A DNA stretch of 64,000 nucleotides from Colwellia sp. M166. Lineage in GTDB: Bacteria; Pseudomonadota; Gammaproteobacteria; Enterobacterales; Alteromonadaceae. Shown piece after piece: positions 37,352 to 46,446 of this stretch (positions are counted from its first letter, which is position 1; each line of letters opens with the position of its first letter). Under the pieces are notes generated by a model that made no database searches, was not told the DNA's origin, and worked only from the letters and a program-made list of their open reading frames with translations. The position numbers and the translations under genes were made by a program. The stretch covers positions 4,650,001 through 4,714,000 of the forward strand of contig NZ_CP040755.1 of assembly GCF_024585285.1 (NCBI RefSeq). The letters run 5' to 3'.

Positions 37352-38434
37352 TTATTCTATTGGTGTTGGCACATCGTTTTTACTGACTTTTTGTGCCGTA
37401 GAAATTTCTTTTGACCATTCATACTCTTCGCTTGTCGCTTTTGGTCCTTGCTGATTGTCAGCTTGATGTGGTGTAAATGTTAATCTGGTCAGCAAAGGGA
37501 AGTGATCAGAGCCTATCGAGGGTAAGCGCTTAATAGCACGTAGCGTAAAATGGTCACTATGAAATAAATGATCCAACGGCCAGCGGGCAAATGGGTAATC
37601 CGCATGAAAGGTATTAAACGCTCCTCTCCCTACTCGTGGATCTAATAAACCACTAATTTTACGAAATAGCCGAGTGGTAGCAGACCAAGCAACGTCATTA
37701 AGATCTCCAGTTACAATCATAGCTTGGTTACTTTCGGCAATACTGCGAGCAACAATGACTAATTCAGCATCTCGTTCTGTAGATTCAGTATTCTCTGTTG
37801 GGCTAGGAGGTGCGGGGTGAAGAAAATGTAGGCGGATTTTATCTCCTGTTCGTAACTCAAGAGCGGTATGTATAGATGGCACGTCTTGTTCTACTAAATA
37901 GCATATTTCATGTTCACTTAAAGGTAAACGTGAATAAACATGCATGCCATAAAGGTTGTCGAGCGGGCATTTAATACTATAGGGCATCTCAGCTTCTATT
38001 ACTTTTAGCTGGTCTTGCCACCATTGATCTGATTCTAATGTCACTAGCACATCGGGTTGATGTTGCTTAACTAGTTTGATTAAGGCATCAGCTTGGCGGT
38101 TTGGTGTAAATACATTTGATGTCAATATACTCAGTTGGTTATTAACTCTGTGATCATGGGAGCTTTTTACCTCTTTTGGCCATAAAAAGCTAAAAGGTAA
38201 TATCCACCGCAACTGCCATATGACGCACAATGTGGTAATTAAGAGCAATATTTGAGTCATAAGCATTTTTCTGTCGAGAAAAATAAAGTGAGCAAATAAT
38301 AATATCACGGCCAGTATAGTAAATTGTAAACGTGGGAAGTCCATTGCTCTGATAAACCAATGGGGATGGCGTAGTAAAGGCAGCAGACTAACCAGTAGAA
38401 TCAATAGTGTGCAAAGGCTGAGTATCAGTAACAT
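37352..38434 (-). CDS. Membrane-anchored endonuclease/exonuclease/phosphatase (EEP) family protein
   Basis: A 360-residue protein with two or three N-terminal membrane helices (about 2-20, 35-50, 58-75) and a C-terminal EEP domain facing, probably, the periplasm. Domain motifs: ILTSNVFTPNRQADALIKL (Asn ligand), PDVLVTLESDQWW (catalytic Glu), VTGDLNDVAWSATTRLFR (Asp-x-Asn), and GSDHFPL (Asp-His). The architecture is like that of proteins annotated as YafD-type or membrane EEP hydrolases. Substrate (nucleic acid, phospholipid or inositol phosphate) cannot be told. The last 40 residues are polar and poorly structured. Confidence 0.87.
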   Translation of the reverse strand: MLLILSLCTLLILLVSLLPLLRHPHWFIRAMDFPRLQFTILAVILLFAHFIFLDRKMLMTQILLLITTLCVIWQLRWILPFSFLWPKEVKSSHDHRVNNQLSILTSNVFTPNRQADALIKLVKQHQPDVLVTLESDQWWQDQLKVIEAEMPYSIKCPLDNLYGMHVYSRLPLSEHEICYLVEQDVPSIHTALELRTGDKIRLHFLHPAPPSPTENTESTERDAELVIVARSIAESNQAMIVTGDLNDVAWSATTRLFRKISGLLDPRVGRGAFNTFHADYPFARWPLDHLFHSDHFTLRAIKRLPSIGSDHFPLLTRLTFTPHQADNQQGPKATSEEYEWSKEISTAQKVSKNDVPTPIE

Positions 38435-38529
38435 ATTGGCTTGACTCTTAACTTAGGTTTAAAAACGTTTGGTTTTGAAGGTGAATATTTATCTATAACG
38501 ATCAATGTAGTTAATTTATATTAATAATA

Positions 38530-38666
38530 ATACCAATTCTACTAAGTTTCTTGCCACTCAGTGAAGTTTAAAAGCTTTAGCGGCACAGGTTAACAGTTCC
38601 AGGCTGAACCTCAGTACCTACATCGATGTAGGTATAGCAGCGGTGACTAATTTCTGTTGGAACTGT
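38530..38666. repeat. Dispersed repeat element, copy 2 (complete-looking)
   Basis: From ATACCAATTCTACTAAG the sequence matches the element at 63884 over at least 95 bases with about 11 differences, sharing CCACTCAGTGAA, TTTAAAAG and CAGTTCCAGGCTGAACCT. Internally, ACAGTTCC (38593-38600) is inverted at 38659-38666 (GGAACTGT), and ACCTACATCGATGTAGGT (38616-38633) is a perfect 18-base palindrome at the tip, so the whole can fold as one long hairpin. No reading frame. Lies between two minus-strand genes, the EEP gene and the sensor kinase. Confidence 0.8.
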
Positions 38667-38686
38667 ATCAAGCGATACGGTGCTTT

Positions 38687-39946
38687 TTATTGTGCTATTG
38701 GCCATGACATGACTATTTTGGCACCAGCGTTTGTAGTGTTACTGACCGATAATTGCCCTTGATGATTGCGGCATATCTCTGCACAAAGCGACAAGCCAAT
38801 ACCTGAACCCCGAGGTTTGGTGGTATAGAAGGGGGTTAAAACATTCGCTAAATTGGCAAAGCCAGGGCCATTATCGCTGACTTCAATAACTTGCTCATTT
38901 TTGATTGAATATAGTGTGATATTTACCTGACAATTTTTCTCAGTAACCGCCTCTTCGGCATTTTTTAGTATATTTATCAGTACTTGTGCTACTTGGTTGA
39001 TATCGCCGTAACATTGATTATTGCCTTTAAAATGTACTTGACTGCTTTGACTTACCATAGCTTTTGCTTCAATTATCAACGCTGAAAAATCAAACCATTT
39101 AGCTTGTGCTGGCGGTAATTGTGACAATTGACTGTACTGCTCAATAAAAGTCATTAAACGGTCGCTACGCTGTTGAATACGACTTAGCACTTTTCTTGTT
39201 TGTGTTTCATTTAATACTTCACTAGATAATAAGGTATCAGCCATTGAGCTCATTGGTGTTAGTGAATTGCGTAATTCGTGACCTAACACGCGAATTAAAT
39301 TATTTTGTATCGTGCTTTGATTTTTATTTAATAGTTGGGAAATATCTATCGCGGTAAAAAGCCAATTATCTTTGCCTTGTTGGCTATAACGAATGCTTTG
39401 ACATTGCCATTTTTCATCATATATTGGATGAGAAAATTGATTGTTATTGCGCATGAAACCTAAACTTTCCGCACTGGTACCAACTAGCATGGGCTGTTGT
39501 AATAATTCATTCATGGCATTATTACGATATGTTAATTGCAGCTGATGATCAAATAAGCACACGGGTACTGACCATGTGTCTAAAATATTACGAAGTAAGG
39601 TTTCTAAGGTTTGATTTTTTTCATTTTTGTTATGATTTTGCTGAGCAAGTAGATTGATTTCCTTTTGTAGCTCCCGCAACAAATTGTTCTTATGTTGTTT
39701 CTTAAAACGTAGGTTTTGCTCTCCTTCTCTTAATACTTGGGTATAGGTGGTCAGCTGCATAATATTCAGGCACCAAAACCGATAAACTGTGCTCGCTATC
39801 CACGCCAGCGGGTAACATAAGAAAAATAGCAAGGTAACAATGGCTAAATGACTCCAGCCTAAACTCCAGGTCAGAGCCGCTGTTAATAAGAGAATAATAA
39901 CAGCGGTTAGTGATAAACCAGCAATAAGCCATTTTTCATGACTCAT
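38687..39946 (-). CDS. Sensor histidine kinase paired with the sigma-54 regulator
   Basis: A 419-residue kinase with two N-terminal membrane helices (about 8-25 and 31-48), a coiled segment, a PAS-like middle (about 105-205) and a HisKA/HATPase core. The H box is VLGHELRNSLTPMSSMADTL with His223; N box NILKNAEEAV, G1 DNGPGFANL and G2 GSGIGLSLC are intact. The periplasmic loop is only a few residues, so it probably senses within the membrane. It overlaps the end of the regulator gene by 11 bases. An upstream TTG (39958) with AGAG four bases before it is an alternative start. The NtrC-type regulator and the exporter next door suggest it responds to envelope damage or a peptide. Confidence 0.92.
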   Translation of the reverse strand: MSHEKWLIAGLSLTAVIILLLTAALTWSLGWSHLAIVTLLFFLCYPLAWIASTVYRFWCLNIMQLTTYTQVLREGEQNLRFKKQHKNNLLRELQKEINLLAQQNHNKNEKNQTLETLLRNILDTWSVPVCLFDHQLQLTYRNNAMNELLQQPMLVGTSAESLGFMRNNNQFSHPIYDEKWQCQSIRYSQQGKDNWLFTAIDISQLLNKNQSTIQNNLIRVLGHELRNSLTPMSSMADTLLSSEVLNETQTRKVLSRIQQRSDRLMTFIEQYSQLSQLPPAQAKWFDFSALIIEAKAMVSQSSQVHFKGNNQCYGDINQVAQVLINILKNAEEAVTEKNCQVNITLYSIKNEQVIEVSDNGPGFANLANVLTPFYTTKPRGSGIGLSLCAEICRNHQGQLSVSNTTNAGAKIVMSWPIAQ

Positions 39947-41294
39947 GTTTAATACCAAACTTCTCTAGCCTGCGATAAAGCGCATTACGCGAAATGTCTA
40001 ATAGCTTTGCTGCTTCAAGCACTTGGCCCGAGGTCACAGCCATTGCTTTTTCGACAAGCTGTTTTTCTGCCTGTTCAAGAGGCTGAAGTGCAATGGTTGC
40101 GGGGCTGACATCGGTAATATCTAACAGTAATTGTTGTGCGGTTATTTCATTATTCATTGCCAGTAATACTGCGCGTTCGATGGTATGGCTTAATTCTCTA
40201 ATATTGCCCGGCCAGCTATGTTGTTTGAGCTTTTTAACGGCTTCTTGGCTGAGGGTTAATGTATTTTTGCGATACTTATCACTAAATTGCCTAATAAAAT
40301 TTAGTGCTAATGGTGCTATGTCTTCTAAGCGCTCTCGTAGGGGCGGTATGGTGATCACTAAGGTATTTAAGCGATAGAGCAAGTCTTGGCGAAAAGCTTT
40401 TTCTGCCACCAACTGACTTAAATCGGCATTGGTGGCGCTGATTAATCTAACGTCAGTTTTTTGAGTATGGCTAGAGCCCAATATTTCATATTGTCCGGTT
40501 TCTAGCACGCGCAACAGTTTAGGTTGTAATGATAATGGCAAAGAGCCTATTTCATCAAAAAACAAGCTGCCTTGATCTGCTAATTGGAAGCGACCGACAC
40601 GGTTTTGCTTGGCGTCAGTAAAAGCGCCTTTTTGGTGACCAAATAACTCACTTTCAAATAAAGCTTCTGGGATCGCGGCCATATTCAGAGAAATAAAAGG
40701 TGATGATTGACGGCTTGATAATTGATGGATGCGCTCAGCGAGTAGCGATTTTCCTGTGCCATTTTCGCCTAAAATAAGCACATTGGCGTCGGTTGGCGCA
40801 ATTTGTTTAACCAATTGCTCGATAGCTAACATACTACTGGAGTGACAAATCCAAGCTTTGGTCTCAGCTTCAGCAAGTAATTGCCGATAGCCTTGATGTT
40901 CATCCTTGATACGAGAAAAGCTCAACTGTTGCTCAATACTATTGAGTAGCTTTATTTTATTCCATGGTTTTTCAATAAAGTCACTCGCGCCTTGTTTTAA
41001 GCCCTTAACAGCCAACTCAATAGAGCCCCAAGCTGTCATTAAAATAACTGGAATATTATGCGACTTTAGCTGAGAAAGTATAGCAAGGCCTTCTTGGCCG
41101 CTGGTGGTGTCACGGCTGAAGTTCATGTCTAATAAAATGAGATCAGGTTGGTGACGAGCAGCCTTAATAATGACATCTTTAGCACTGGCAGCTTCGATTA
41201 TCTGATAATTTTCACTAGTCAGTAATAACTCGAGCGCTAAGCGAATATCGTCATCGTCATCAGCGATCAATATAGTTGCTTTAGGTTGATTCAA
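39936..41294 (-). CDS. Sigma-54-dependent response regulator (NtrC type)
   Basis: A 452-residue regulator: receiver domain (1-120) with acidic ILIADDDDD, phospho-acceptor Asp56 (LILLDMNF) and EKPWN; AAA+ domain with Walker A GENGTGKS (176-183), the sigma-54 contact loop GAFTDA (223-228, consensus GAFTGA), Walker B SLFFDEIGSL and RLNTLVITIPPLRER; and a C-terminal Fis-type helix-turn-helix (EAAKLLDISRNALYRRLEKF). The start is TTG 41294 with GGGGA six bases upstream. It is followed by the kinase with a small overlap. A sigma-54-like promoter precedes the ABC operon upstream, which is therefore the likely target. Confidence 0.95.
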   Translation of the reverse strand: MNQPKATILIADDDDDIRLALELLLTSENYQIIEAASAKDVIIKAARHQPDLILLDMNFSRDTTSGQEGLAILSQLKSHNIPVILMTAWGSIELAVKGLKQGASDFIEKPWNKIKLLNSIEQQLSFSRIKDEHQGYRQLLAEAETKAWICHSSSMLAIEQLVKQIAPTDANVLILGENGTGKSLLAERIHQLSSRQSSPFISLNMAAIPEALFESELFGHQKGAFTDAKQNRVGRFQLADQGSLFFDEIGSLPLSLQPKLLRVLETGQYEILGSSHTQKTDVRLISATNADLSQLVAEKAFRQDLLYRLNTLVITIPPLRERLEDIAPLALNFIRQFSDKYRKNTLTLSQEAVKKLKQHSWPGNIRELSHTIERAVLLAMNNEITAQQLLLDITDVSPATIALQPLEQAEKQLVEKAMAVTSGQVLEAAKLLDISRNALYRRLEKFGIKHES

Positions 41295-41321
41295 GCAAAT
41301 CCCCGTAATTTATAACGATTA

Positions 41322-41356
41322 ACAAAAAACAGAAGGTGATCAATGGATCACCTTCT
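41322..41356 (-). terminator. Terminator of the ABC export operon
   Basis: Perfect 11-bp stem AGAAGGTGATC (41331-41341) with GATCACCTTCT (41346-41356) and a four-base loop; on the minus strand it is followed by GTTTTTTG. It lies between the permease gene and the regulator gene, so the two units are probably transcribed separately. Confidence 0.88.
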
Positions 41357-41440
41357 AGCTCGTTATAGTAAAATAAATTTATCCTTAGTTATATAGCTAA
41401 GTGTTTTGGGTATAGTCATGATTATTGACTATTTTTGAGT

Positions 41441-43954
41441 TTAATCAGCACGTAGCGCCTGCATTGGATCTGCGCTAATAACGCGCCAAGCTGGCAAAAT
41501 AACTGATAGCATCACTATGATGACCAAGCCTACGTCGAGTAAAGACATAGCTAACCAGTTAAAGCTAGGTAAAATATCGAGATGTTGGGCTAATTGTTGA
41601 TAACCTACGACCGCAGCAACAAAACCTAACCCCAACCCTATCAGTAGCATCCATAATGCGTCCTTTAGTATAAAGTTAACTAGTTTCATTTGTTTAGCCC
41701 CGGTTGCCATACGCACGGCTAATTCATACTTACGATGATTGGTGGTCATTTGTGTTAGACCCGCGACGCCGATGGCGGCAAGTAATAAGGTTAATATCGT
41801 CATGGTAAGTACCACCCATAAACTAACCCGTTGATTCAAGGTTTGTTGCAGCCATATGTCCTGCAAGGGTCTAATTGTTAAGTTGGTTAAGCGTGGAAAC
41901 TGGCGTTTTAAGTCAGCATTGAGCATTTCAGCAGACATGGTCTGTCCTGTCGGCATCATTACTGTAAATTCTATGGTACTACTGCCATCAATACGGTGTG
42001 AATATATCGCTGGTAAGGTTAAAGGTTCTGCAACGCCTGTACGACTGATGGTATTGGCCACTATGCCAGTGACTATCTTCGGCGGATATTCATCACCATT
42101 ATTTAATTGCATGGTTTTACCAATAACTTGTTGGTTAGTTAAGTTTGGAAACATAGCTTTTGCCATGTTTTCATCAATGACGATGCGATTTTCATCATTG
42201 TCTATCTGTGCTTGGGTTAAATTAGCACCAGCGAGTATTTCGATTTTAAAAGCACTGAAAAAATCTGCACTTAAACTTCTGACTTGATAAATAACCCGTT
42301 GACCGTTGTTTTCTTGATCTTGAAAAGCATTGATTTGTAATTCGCCCGAAAGTGGCGCGAAATCGGCAATAATCACCTGACTATCGACAACTTTATTTTC
42401 TATTAGCGCACTAACGTCAGCCAATAAGGTTTTTATTTCACTGTCTTGATAGCTTTCCCAAGCTTGAAGTTGGGTCGTGTATTCATCCTCAGCAATATTA
42501 ATTGCCACATTGTAGCTATTACCAAGGTCGTAGCCTAAATCTTGATAAACGGCTTGATAGCTTTGTATGGTTATCATCACTGACGCGGTCAGAAGTACCG
42601 ACGCGATGGAGAGCTGCAGCACCATAAGTACGCGGCTTAACCATTGATTGCTTTGTGCCTGTATACCTTTGCCACTACTATCTAGGTTATTTGCCAGAGC
42701 TTTTTTATCAATATCAACTAAGGCTAAGGCGCTGAATAAAACGCTGAGTATTAAGATGATGGCAATAGAGGCGATGATGGCAATAGAGGCGATGATGGTG
42801 GTGAAGTTAATGCTAATGGCATCAATCATTGGCATAGTGTCGCCAGCAATAAGCGGCAGGCTTTTCAAAGCCCAGCCTGTGACTAATAAGCCAGTGATAG
42901 CTGCCAAGACAAAGCTTGGTAAATTTTCCAGTAAAATTAAGGTCTTTATCTTTAATAAACTGGCCCCTAAACTGATTTGAATGGCAAACTCTTTAGTGCG
43001 CCCTTGGTAATGAGCAATAAACAAATTGAGTAAATTTAACGTTGCCATTAATAGCAAACCAATAACGGCGGCAAATAACGCGATAATTAAACCTTCTGTA
43101 TCACCGAGCATATTGCTGCGATAGCTTTCTGCAATCACCACTTTGTTGGTTTTAACAATAAAATCAATCAACATTTGCAGGCTATCACCTTCAACATTTT
43201 TGCTAATATAATTAATTAGCCATTCATCGGTTTGCGCCAATGTTGGTAGCTTAGCTTGACCGGTTGAGGTTTTAACAAGTAAGTAGTCAATTTCATTACT
43301 GATGTTACCAATATTATCAGGCTGGGTTTTGACTGCATTTAAATCGCTGATAAACCAGACCTGTTGATTTAAAATCGCTTGATTACTACTTATCGCCAAA
43401 ACGTCTTCAATAACACCAGCGATAATGTAGTTTTGGTTATTGGCCTTTAATTGCTTGCCAATAACGCTTTTAACACCCCCATAAGCTGATTGCCATAGGG
43501 ATTGTGAAATCCAAACATACTTGCTTGGCGAAGCGATTGTGACGTCATCACCTAACAAAAGTTGCGTACCTAAAACTGCTAAAATATTATTGGATGCGGT
43601 GTAGCTTGTCGCCGGGTAAATTGTTTCATTAATCGTAATATCTTGCTCGTTTGGCGTAATGCCTGCCCATTCACCTATATCAGCAAAGCGTTCACTAAAA
43701 GCGGCTAAACGGTGCATATTCCAATATGAAACACTTAAGGTTTCTGACATATTAAAACGGTATTCAAAGGTTTGCAGTTTACTTTCGTTTTTTACCCCTT
43801 GTAATGGTTGATATAAGAGGGTTGATGAAATGGCAATAACACTGAGTACTGCACCTAACGTTAACCCTAAGGTTAAGATTAAGGGGATACTTAATCTCGG
43901 TAATGAAAATATTCTAGCGATGCCATTTATCAAGGCTTTTTTTGTTAAACTCAT
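41441..43954 (-). CDS. MacB-like ABC transporter permease (FtsX family)
   Basis: An 837-residue permease without its own ATPase domain. It has an N-terminal membrane helix (about 18-45), a MacB periplasmic core domain (about 55-270), three helices (about 285-420), a second periplasmic domain (about 470-690) and a last FtsX block of three helices (about 715-830, ending WRVISADPMQALRAD, the family signature). Two halves suggest a duplicated FtsX unit as in the LolCDE/MacB-related export systems. Start ATG overlaps the ATPase stop by four bases (ATGA). An 18-base tandem repeat lies in a membrane helix. Function is inferred as export of peptide or lipid, not import. Confidence 0.92.
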   Translation of the reverse strand: MSLTKKALINGIARIFSLPRLSIPLILTLGLTLGAVLSVIAISSTLLYQPLQGVKNESKLQTFEYRFNMSETLSVSYWNMHRLAAFSERFADIGEWAGITPNEQDITINETIYPATSYTASNNILAVLGTQLLLGDDVTIASPSKYVWISQSLWQSAYGGVKSVIGKQLKANNQNYIIAGVIEDVLAISSNQAILNQQVWFISDLNAVKTQPDNIGNISNEIDYLLVKTSTGQAKLPTLAQTDEWLINYISKNVEGDSLQMLIDFIVKTNKVVIAESYRSNMLGDTEGLIIALFAAVIGLLLMATLNLLNLFIAHYQGRTKEFAIQISLGASLLKIKTLILLENLPSFVLAAITGLLVTGWALKSLPLIAGDTMPMIDAISINFTTIIASIAIIASIAIILILSVLFSALALVDIDKKALANNLDSSGKGIQAQSNQWLSRVLMVLQLSIASVLLTASVMITIQSYQAVYQDLGYDLGNSYNVAINIAEDEYTTQLQAWESYQDSEIKTLLADVSALIENKVVDSQVIIADFAPLSGELQINAFQDQENNGQRVIYQVRSLSADFFSAFKIEILAGANLTQAQIDNDENRIVIDENMAKAMFPNLTNQQVIGKTMQLNNGDEYPPKIVTGIVANTISRTGVAEPLTLPAIYSHRIDGSSTIEFTVMMPTGQTMSAEMLNADLKRQFPRLTNLTIRPLQDIWLQQTLNQRVSLWVVLTMTILTLLLAAIGVAGLTQMTTNHRKYELAVRMATGAKQMKLVNFILKDALWMLLIGLGLGFVAAVVGYQQLAQHLDILPSFNWLAMSLLDVGLVIIVMLSVILPAWRVISADPMQALRAD
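42755..42797 (-). repeat. 18-base tandem repeat inside the permease gene
   Basis: GATGATGGCAATAGAGGC occurs at 42755-42772 and 42773-42790, with a partial third copy GATGATGG to about 42798. On the coding strand it makes the repeat AIIASI in a membrane helix (IASIAIIASIAI). The unit is a multiple of three, so gain or loss of copies would keep frame but lengthen the helix. Confidence 0.8.
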
Positions 43955-44655
43955 GCAACCCCCTGCAGTGGTTGTTTTTGTTGCTCGCTAAGTATCTGAC
44001 CATCTAATAGTTGAATTTGACGATTGGCACAACGCGAATAGCGACTATCATGGGTCACCATAACGATGGTTGAACCATCCTTATTCAACTGTTCAAGCAA
44101 GGCCATGACTTGATCGCCATTTTTACTGTCTAAATTACCGGTTGGCTCATCGACCAAAATAAGGTCGGGTTTTCCTACTAAAGCACGGGCAATCGCAATA
44201 CGTTGTTGTTGCCCTCCAGATAGTTGATTGGGGCGATAGTGTTGACGGTGTAACATATCAACTTGCGCCAATACTTCTTCAACTCGCTGCTTTATTTCGC
44301 TTTTACTGCTGCCTCGGTGTTCAAGCGGTAATGCAACATTATCAAAAACCGTCAGGCTATCAATTAAATTAAATGACTGAAAAACATAACCAATATGCTG
44401 ATTTCTAATTTGTGTGCGTTGATCAACTTTTAATCCCGAGGTATTAATATTGGCGAGCTGATAATCACCTTCACTGGCGGAATCCATTAAACCCATAATG
44501 GCAAGTAGAGTAGACTTACCACAACCTGAAGGGCCGGTTATAGCAACAAATTCACCCTTTTCAATCTCTAAAGAAATACCTTGCAGTGCGTGGGTTTCAA
44601 TTTGCTGGCCATCATAGCGTTTATGAATGTTGTGCATATCAACGACTTTATTCAT
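43951..44655 (-). CDS. ABC transporter ATP-binding protein (MacB/LolD type)
   Basis: A 234-residue ATPase with all motifs: Walker [10 protein letters not shown] (about 40-48), Q loop YVFQSFNL, signature [15 protein letters not shown] (about 145-159), Walker [13 protein letters not shown] and the switch His in MVTHDSR. This set with the sequence [11 protein letters not shown] and a short C-terminus is the LolD/MacB class used in export from or across the envelope. It lies between the membrane fusion protein and the permease; the four-base overlap with the latter implies translational coupling. Confidence 0.96.
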   Translation of the reverse strand: MNKVVDMHNIHKRYDGQQIETHALQGISLEIEKGEFVAITGPSGCGKSTLLAIMGLMDSASEGDYQLANINTSGLKVDQRTQIRNQHIGYVFQSFNLIDSLTVFDNVALPLEHRGSSKSEIKQRVEEVLAQVDMLHRQHYRPNQLSGGQQQRIAIARALVGKPDLILVDEPTGNLDSKNGDQVMALLEQLNKDGSTIVMVTHDSRYSRCANRQIQLLDGQILSEQQKQPLQGVA

Positions 44656-44728
44656 GATAATTTCCTTTGCTTTTTTAATTAGTTATATTTTTAAAATGAT
44701 AATTTGTTCGATGTTTTGGACTAAATTC

Positions 44729-45967
44729 TTACTCTGTTAGTGATAGTAGTTTGAAGTTGTTGTAATCACTGGTATCAGAACTGACAATTTCGTCACCTAA
44801 GGTTAAGCCCTGATTGATGATTAAATTGCCTTGCGATAATTCGCCAAAGCTAATGTCTTTTTGCGCTAATGTGTTGCTATTTGTTCGAATGAATATGCTT
44901 TGCTTACTACGCGGACGTAAGCCGGCGACCTGTGGAATATAAAGCGCGTCAGTTTGATGTTTAACAAAAACTTGGGCTGAAATAGCTAAAGCAGGGCGAG
45001 CATTTGAGGTCAACTTTCCCTCCAGCACCGCTTCGGCTAATACCGAGCCATTAGTGACAACACTTTCTATACGAGATATGCGTGCGGTGATAATACCTTT
45101 TTGCGTGTCGATATTTACCTTAGCATTAATGTCAATTTGATCGGCTTGTTGTTGCGGTAAACGAAGGCGCGCAATGAGTTCATCATCACTGCCTACTTTT
45201 GCCAGTGATTCTCCAAGTTGCACACTTTGCCCTAGTTCAACTTCTAAGGTTTGCAATGAGCCAGTAATGCCAGCCTTAACCTGCATATCGTCTAATTGTT
45301 TTTCAAGTAAAGCCACTTGTGATTGTTGTCGACTAACGGTGATATTGCGTTGCGTTAACTGATAGCCCTGCATTTCGATGAATTGTTTATATTTTTCTTT
45401 CTCAAAAGCTAAGCGATTAGACTGTTGCTTGACCGCTAATTTTGCTCGCTGTAATTCGATTTTTGACGCCACACCTAGGCCCATTAAATTTTCATTTACT
45501 GACAGTTCAAGCTGCGCCTTTTCAATTTCAGCGTCAATATCGGCGATTCGACCTTGATAATTTAAGCGTGCGTTTTGTTGCTCGTATTTGAAAGCTTCAC
45601 GCTGTGCTTGTTGCTGGGCTAACTCACCGCGTGACTCACTAACTTCTTGTTCAAGTTTAGGGTTAAATAACTGCAGAATAACCGTATCAGGGGTAACTTT
45701 AGTACCTGGGCGCACTAATATTTCCGCCACTTTCCCTAAGGCTGGAGCGGTTAATAAGCGCTCTTTAGCAGAGATCAATTCACCGTAGGCACTACTGTAA
45801 ACATCAAGAGCGCCTTGTTGCACGGTGATAAAGCTCAAGCTAGCAGCCGAAACTGATTTTGCTGACTTACTACTGACTGCATAGGTAGCATAAGCTAAGA
45901 GTAAAAAAAACACTGAAATTGCTAGCCAACTCTTCCATTTTTTTCTAGTTGTTAATTCTATTTTCAT
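44729..45967 (-). CDS. Membrane fusion (HlyD/MacA-like) subunit of the ABC exporter
   Basis: A 412-residue periplasmic adaptor: N-terminal signal anchor (about 13-30), biotinyl-lipoyl half (LLTAPALGKVAEILVRPGTK), a coiled-coil hairpin (about 95-215: SRGELAQQQAQREAFKYEQQ; LAVKQQSNRLAFEKEKYKQF), lipoyl second half (GITGSLQTLEVELGQSVQLG) and beta barrel. The start ATG 45967 gives the best anchor; a TTG six bases further upstream is possible. It heads the operon, transcribed from the sigma-54-like promoter upstream. It would bridge the permease to an outer-membrane channel; no TolC gene is in the window. Confidence 0.93.
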   Translation of the reverse strand: MKIELTTRKKWKSWLAISVFFLLLAYATYAVSSKSAKSVSAASLSFITVQQGALDVYSSAYGELISAKERLLTAPALGKVAEILVRPGTKVTPDTVILQLFNPKLEQEVSESRGELAQQQAQREAFKYEQQNARLNYQGRIADIDAEIEKAQLELSVNENLMGLGVASKIELQRAKLAVKQQSNRLAFEKEKYKQFIEMQGYQLTQRNITVSRQQSQVALLEKQLDDMQVKAGITGSLQTLEVELGQSVQLGESLAKVGSDDELIARLRLPQQQADQIDINAKVNIDTQKGIITARISRIESVVTNGSVLAEAVLEGKLTSNARPALAISAQVFVKHQTDALYIPQVAGLRPRSKQSIFIRTNSNTLAQKDISFGELSQGNLIINQGLTLGDEIVSSDTSDYNNFKLLSLTE

Positions 45968-46007
45968 GATCAAGGCACATTGTAATAATCCATTTGTTAT
46001 TACTAAA

Positions 46008-46022
46008 GGAAGTATTGTGCCA
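46008..46022 (-). promoter_or_regulatory. Near-consensus sigma-54 promoter of the ABC export operon
   Basis: On the minus strand TGGCAC-AATAC-TTCC (46022 down to 46008) matches the -24/-12 consensus TGGCAC-N5-TTGC with GG and the terminal C ten bases apart; one mismatch (G to C) in the -12 element. Start of transcription would be near 45997, about 30 bases before the coding start, and falls in an inverted repeat GTAATAA/TTATTAC (45982-45988, 45997-46003). The adjacent NtrC-type regulator supports the call. Confidence 0.65.
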
Positions 46023-46446
46023 GTTTTTTTAAGTATTATTAATCATGCGTTTATGTTTTTTCGTGTTTAAAGTAAGCGGTGAACTGTTCGTTTTTGTCAT
46101 GAGGATGTTCGAAAATAAGCGCTAATCAATACCTTAGTGAATTATTTAAGTAAGAAAGTTAATTGAGCAGATATATCGCGTTGGTGCTGCTGTTTTCAGC
46201 TGATGGGGGTATTGAAAAAAATAGCGTTAGCGTAAAAAGGATACAACCGATAGCATTAAGTTTGTCATCATGGCAAATACCTATAGTACGTTAGCTAGTT
46301 GCAGTGCCGCAGAGTTAAATCGTGATCTTAGTCGCCATGTAAGTTTGATAAATCATGTTGCTTTGAATAGTGCGCAAGGTGTTTAAACGAAAAAATTATG
46401 ACATAATTTCACTATATTTTATTAAGTAGTCGTAAAGGAAGCATTA
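46023..46446. other. Gene-free region upstream of the exporter and the exonuclease
   Basis: No gene is supported. It may hold the upstream activator sites for the sigma-54 promoter: GAACTGTTC (46081-46089, a short palindrome) and a second TGTTCG at 46106 are candidates but unproven. A 38-codon frame (46270-46386, MANTYSTLASCSAAELNRDL...) lacks a ribosome-binding site; it could be a gene relic. Confidence 0.3.

Noticed and set aside
42755..42797. CRISPR-like repeat
   Set aside because: Direct tandem copies without spacers, inside a coding sequence; no CRISPR array occurs in the window.
46270..46386. 38-codon reading frame before the exonuclease
   Set aside because: No ribosome-binding site and no recognisable family; kept only as a possible relic.
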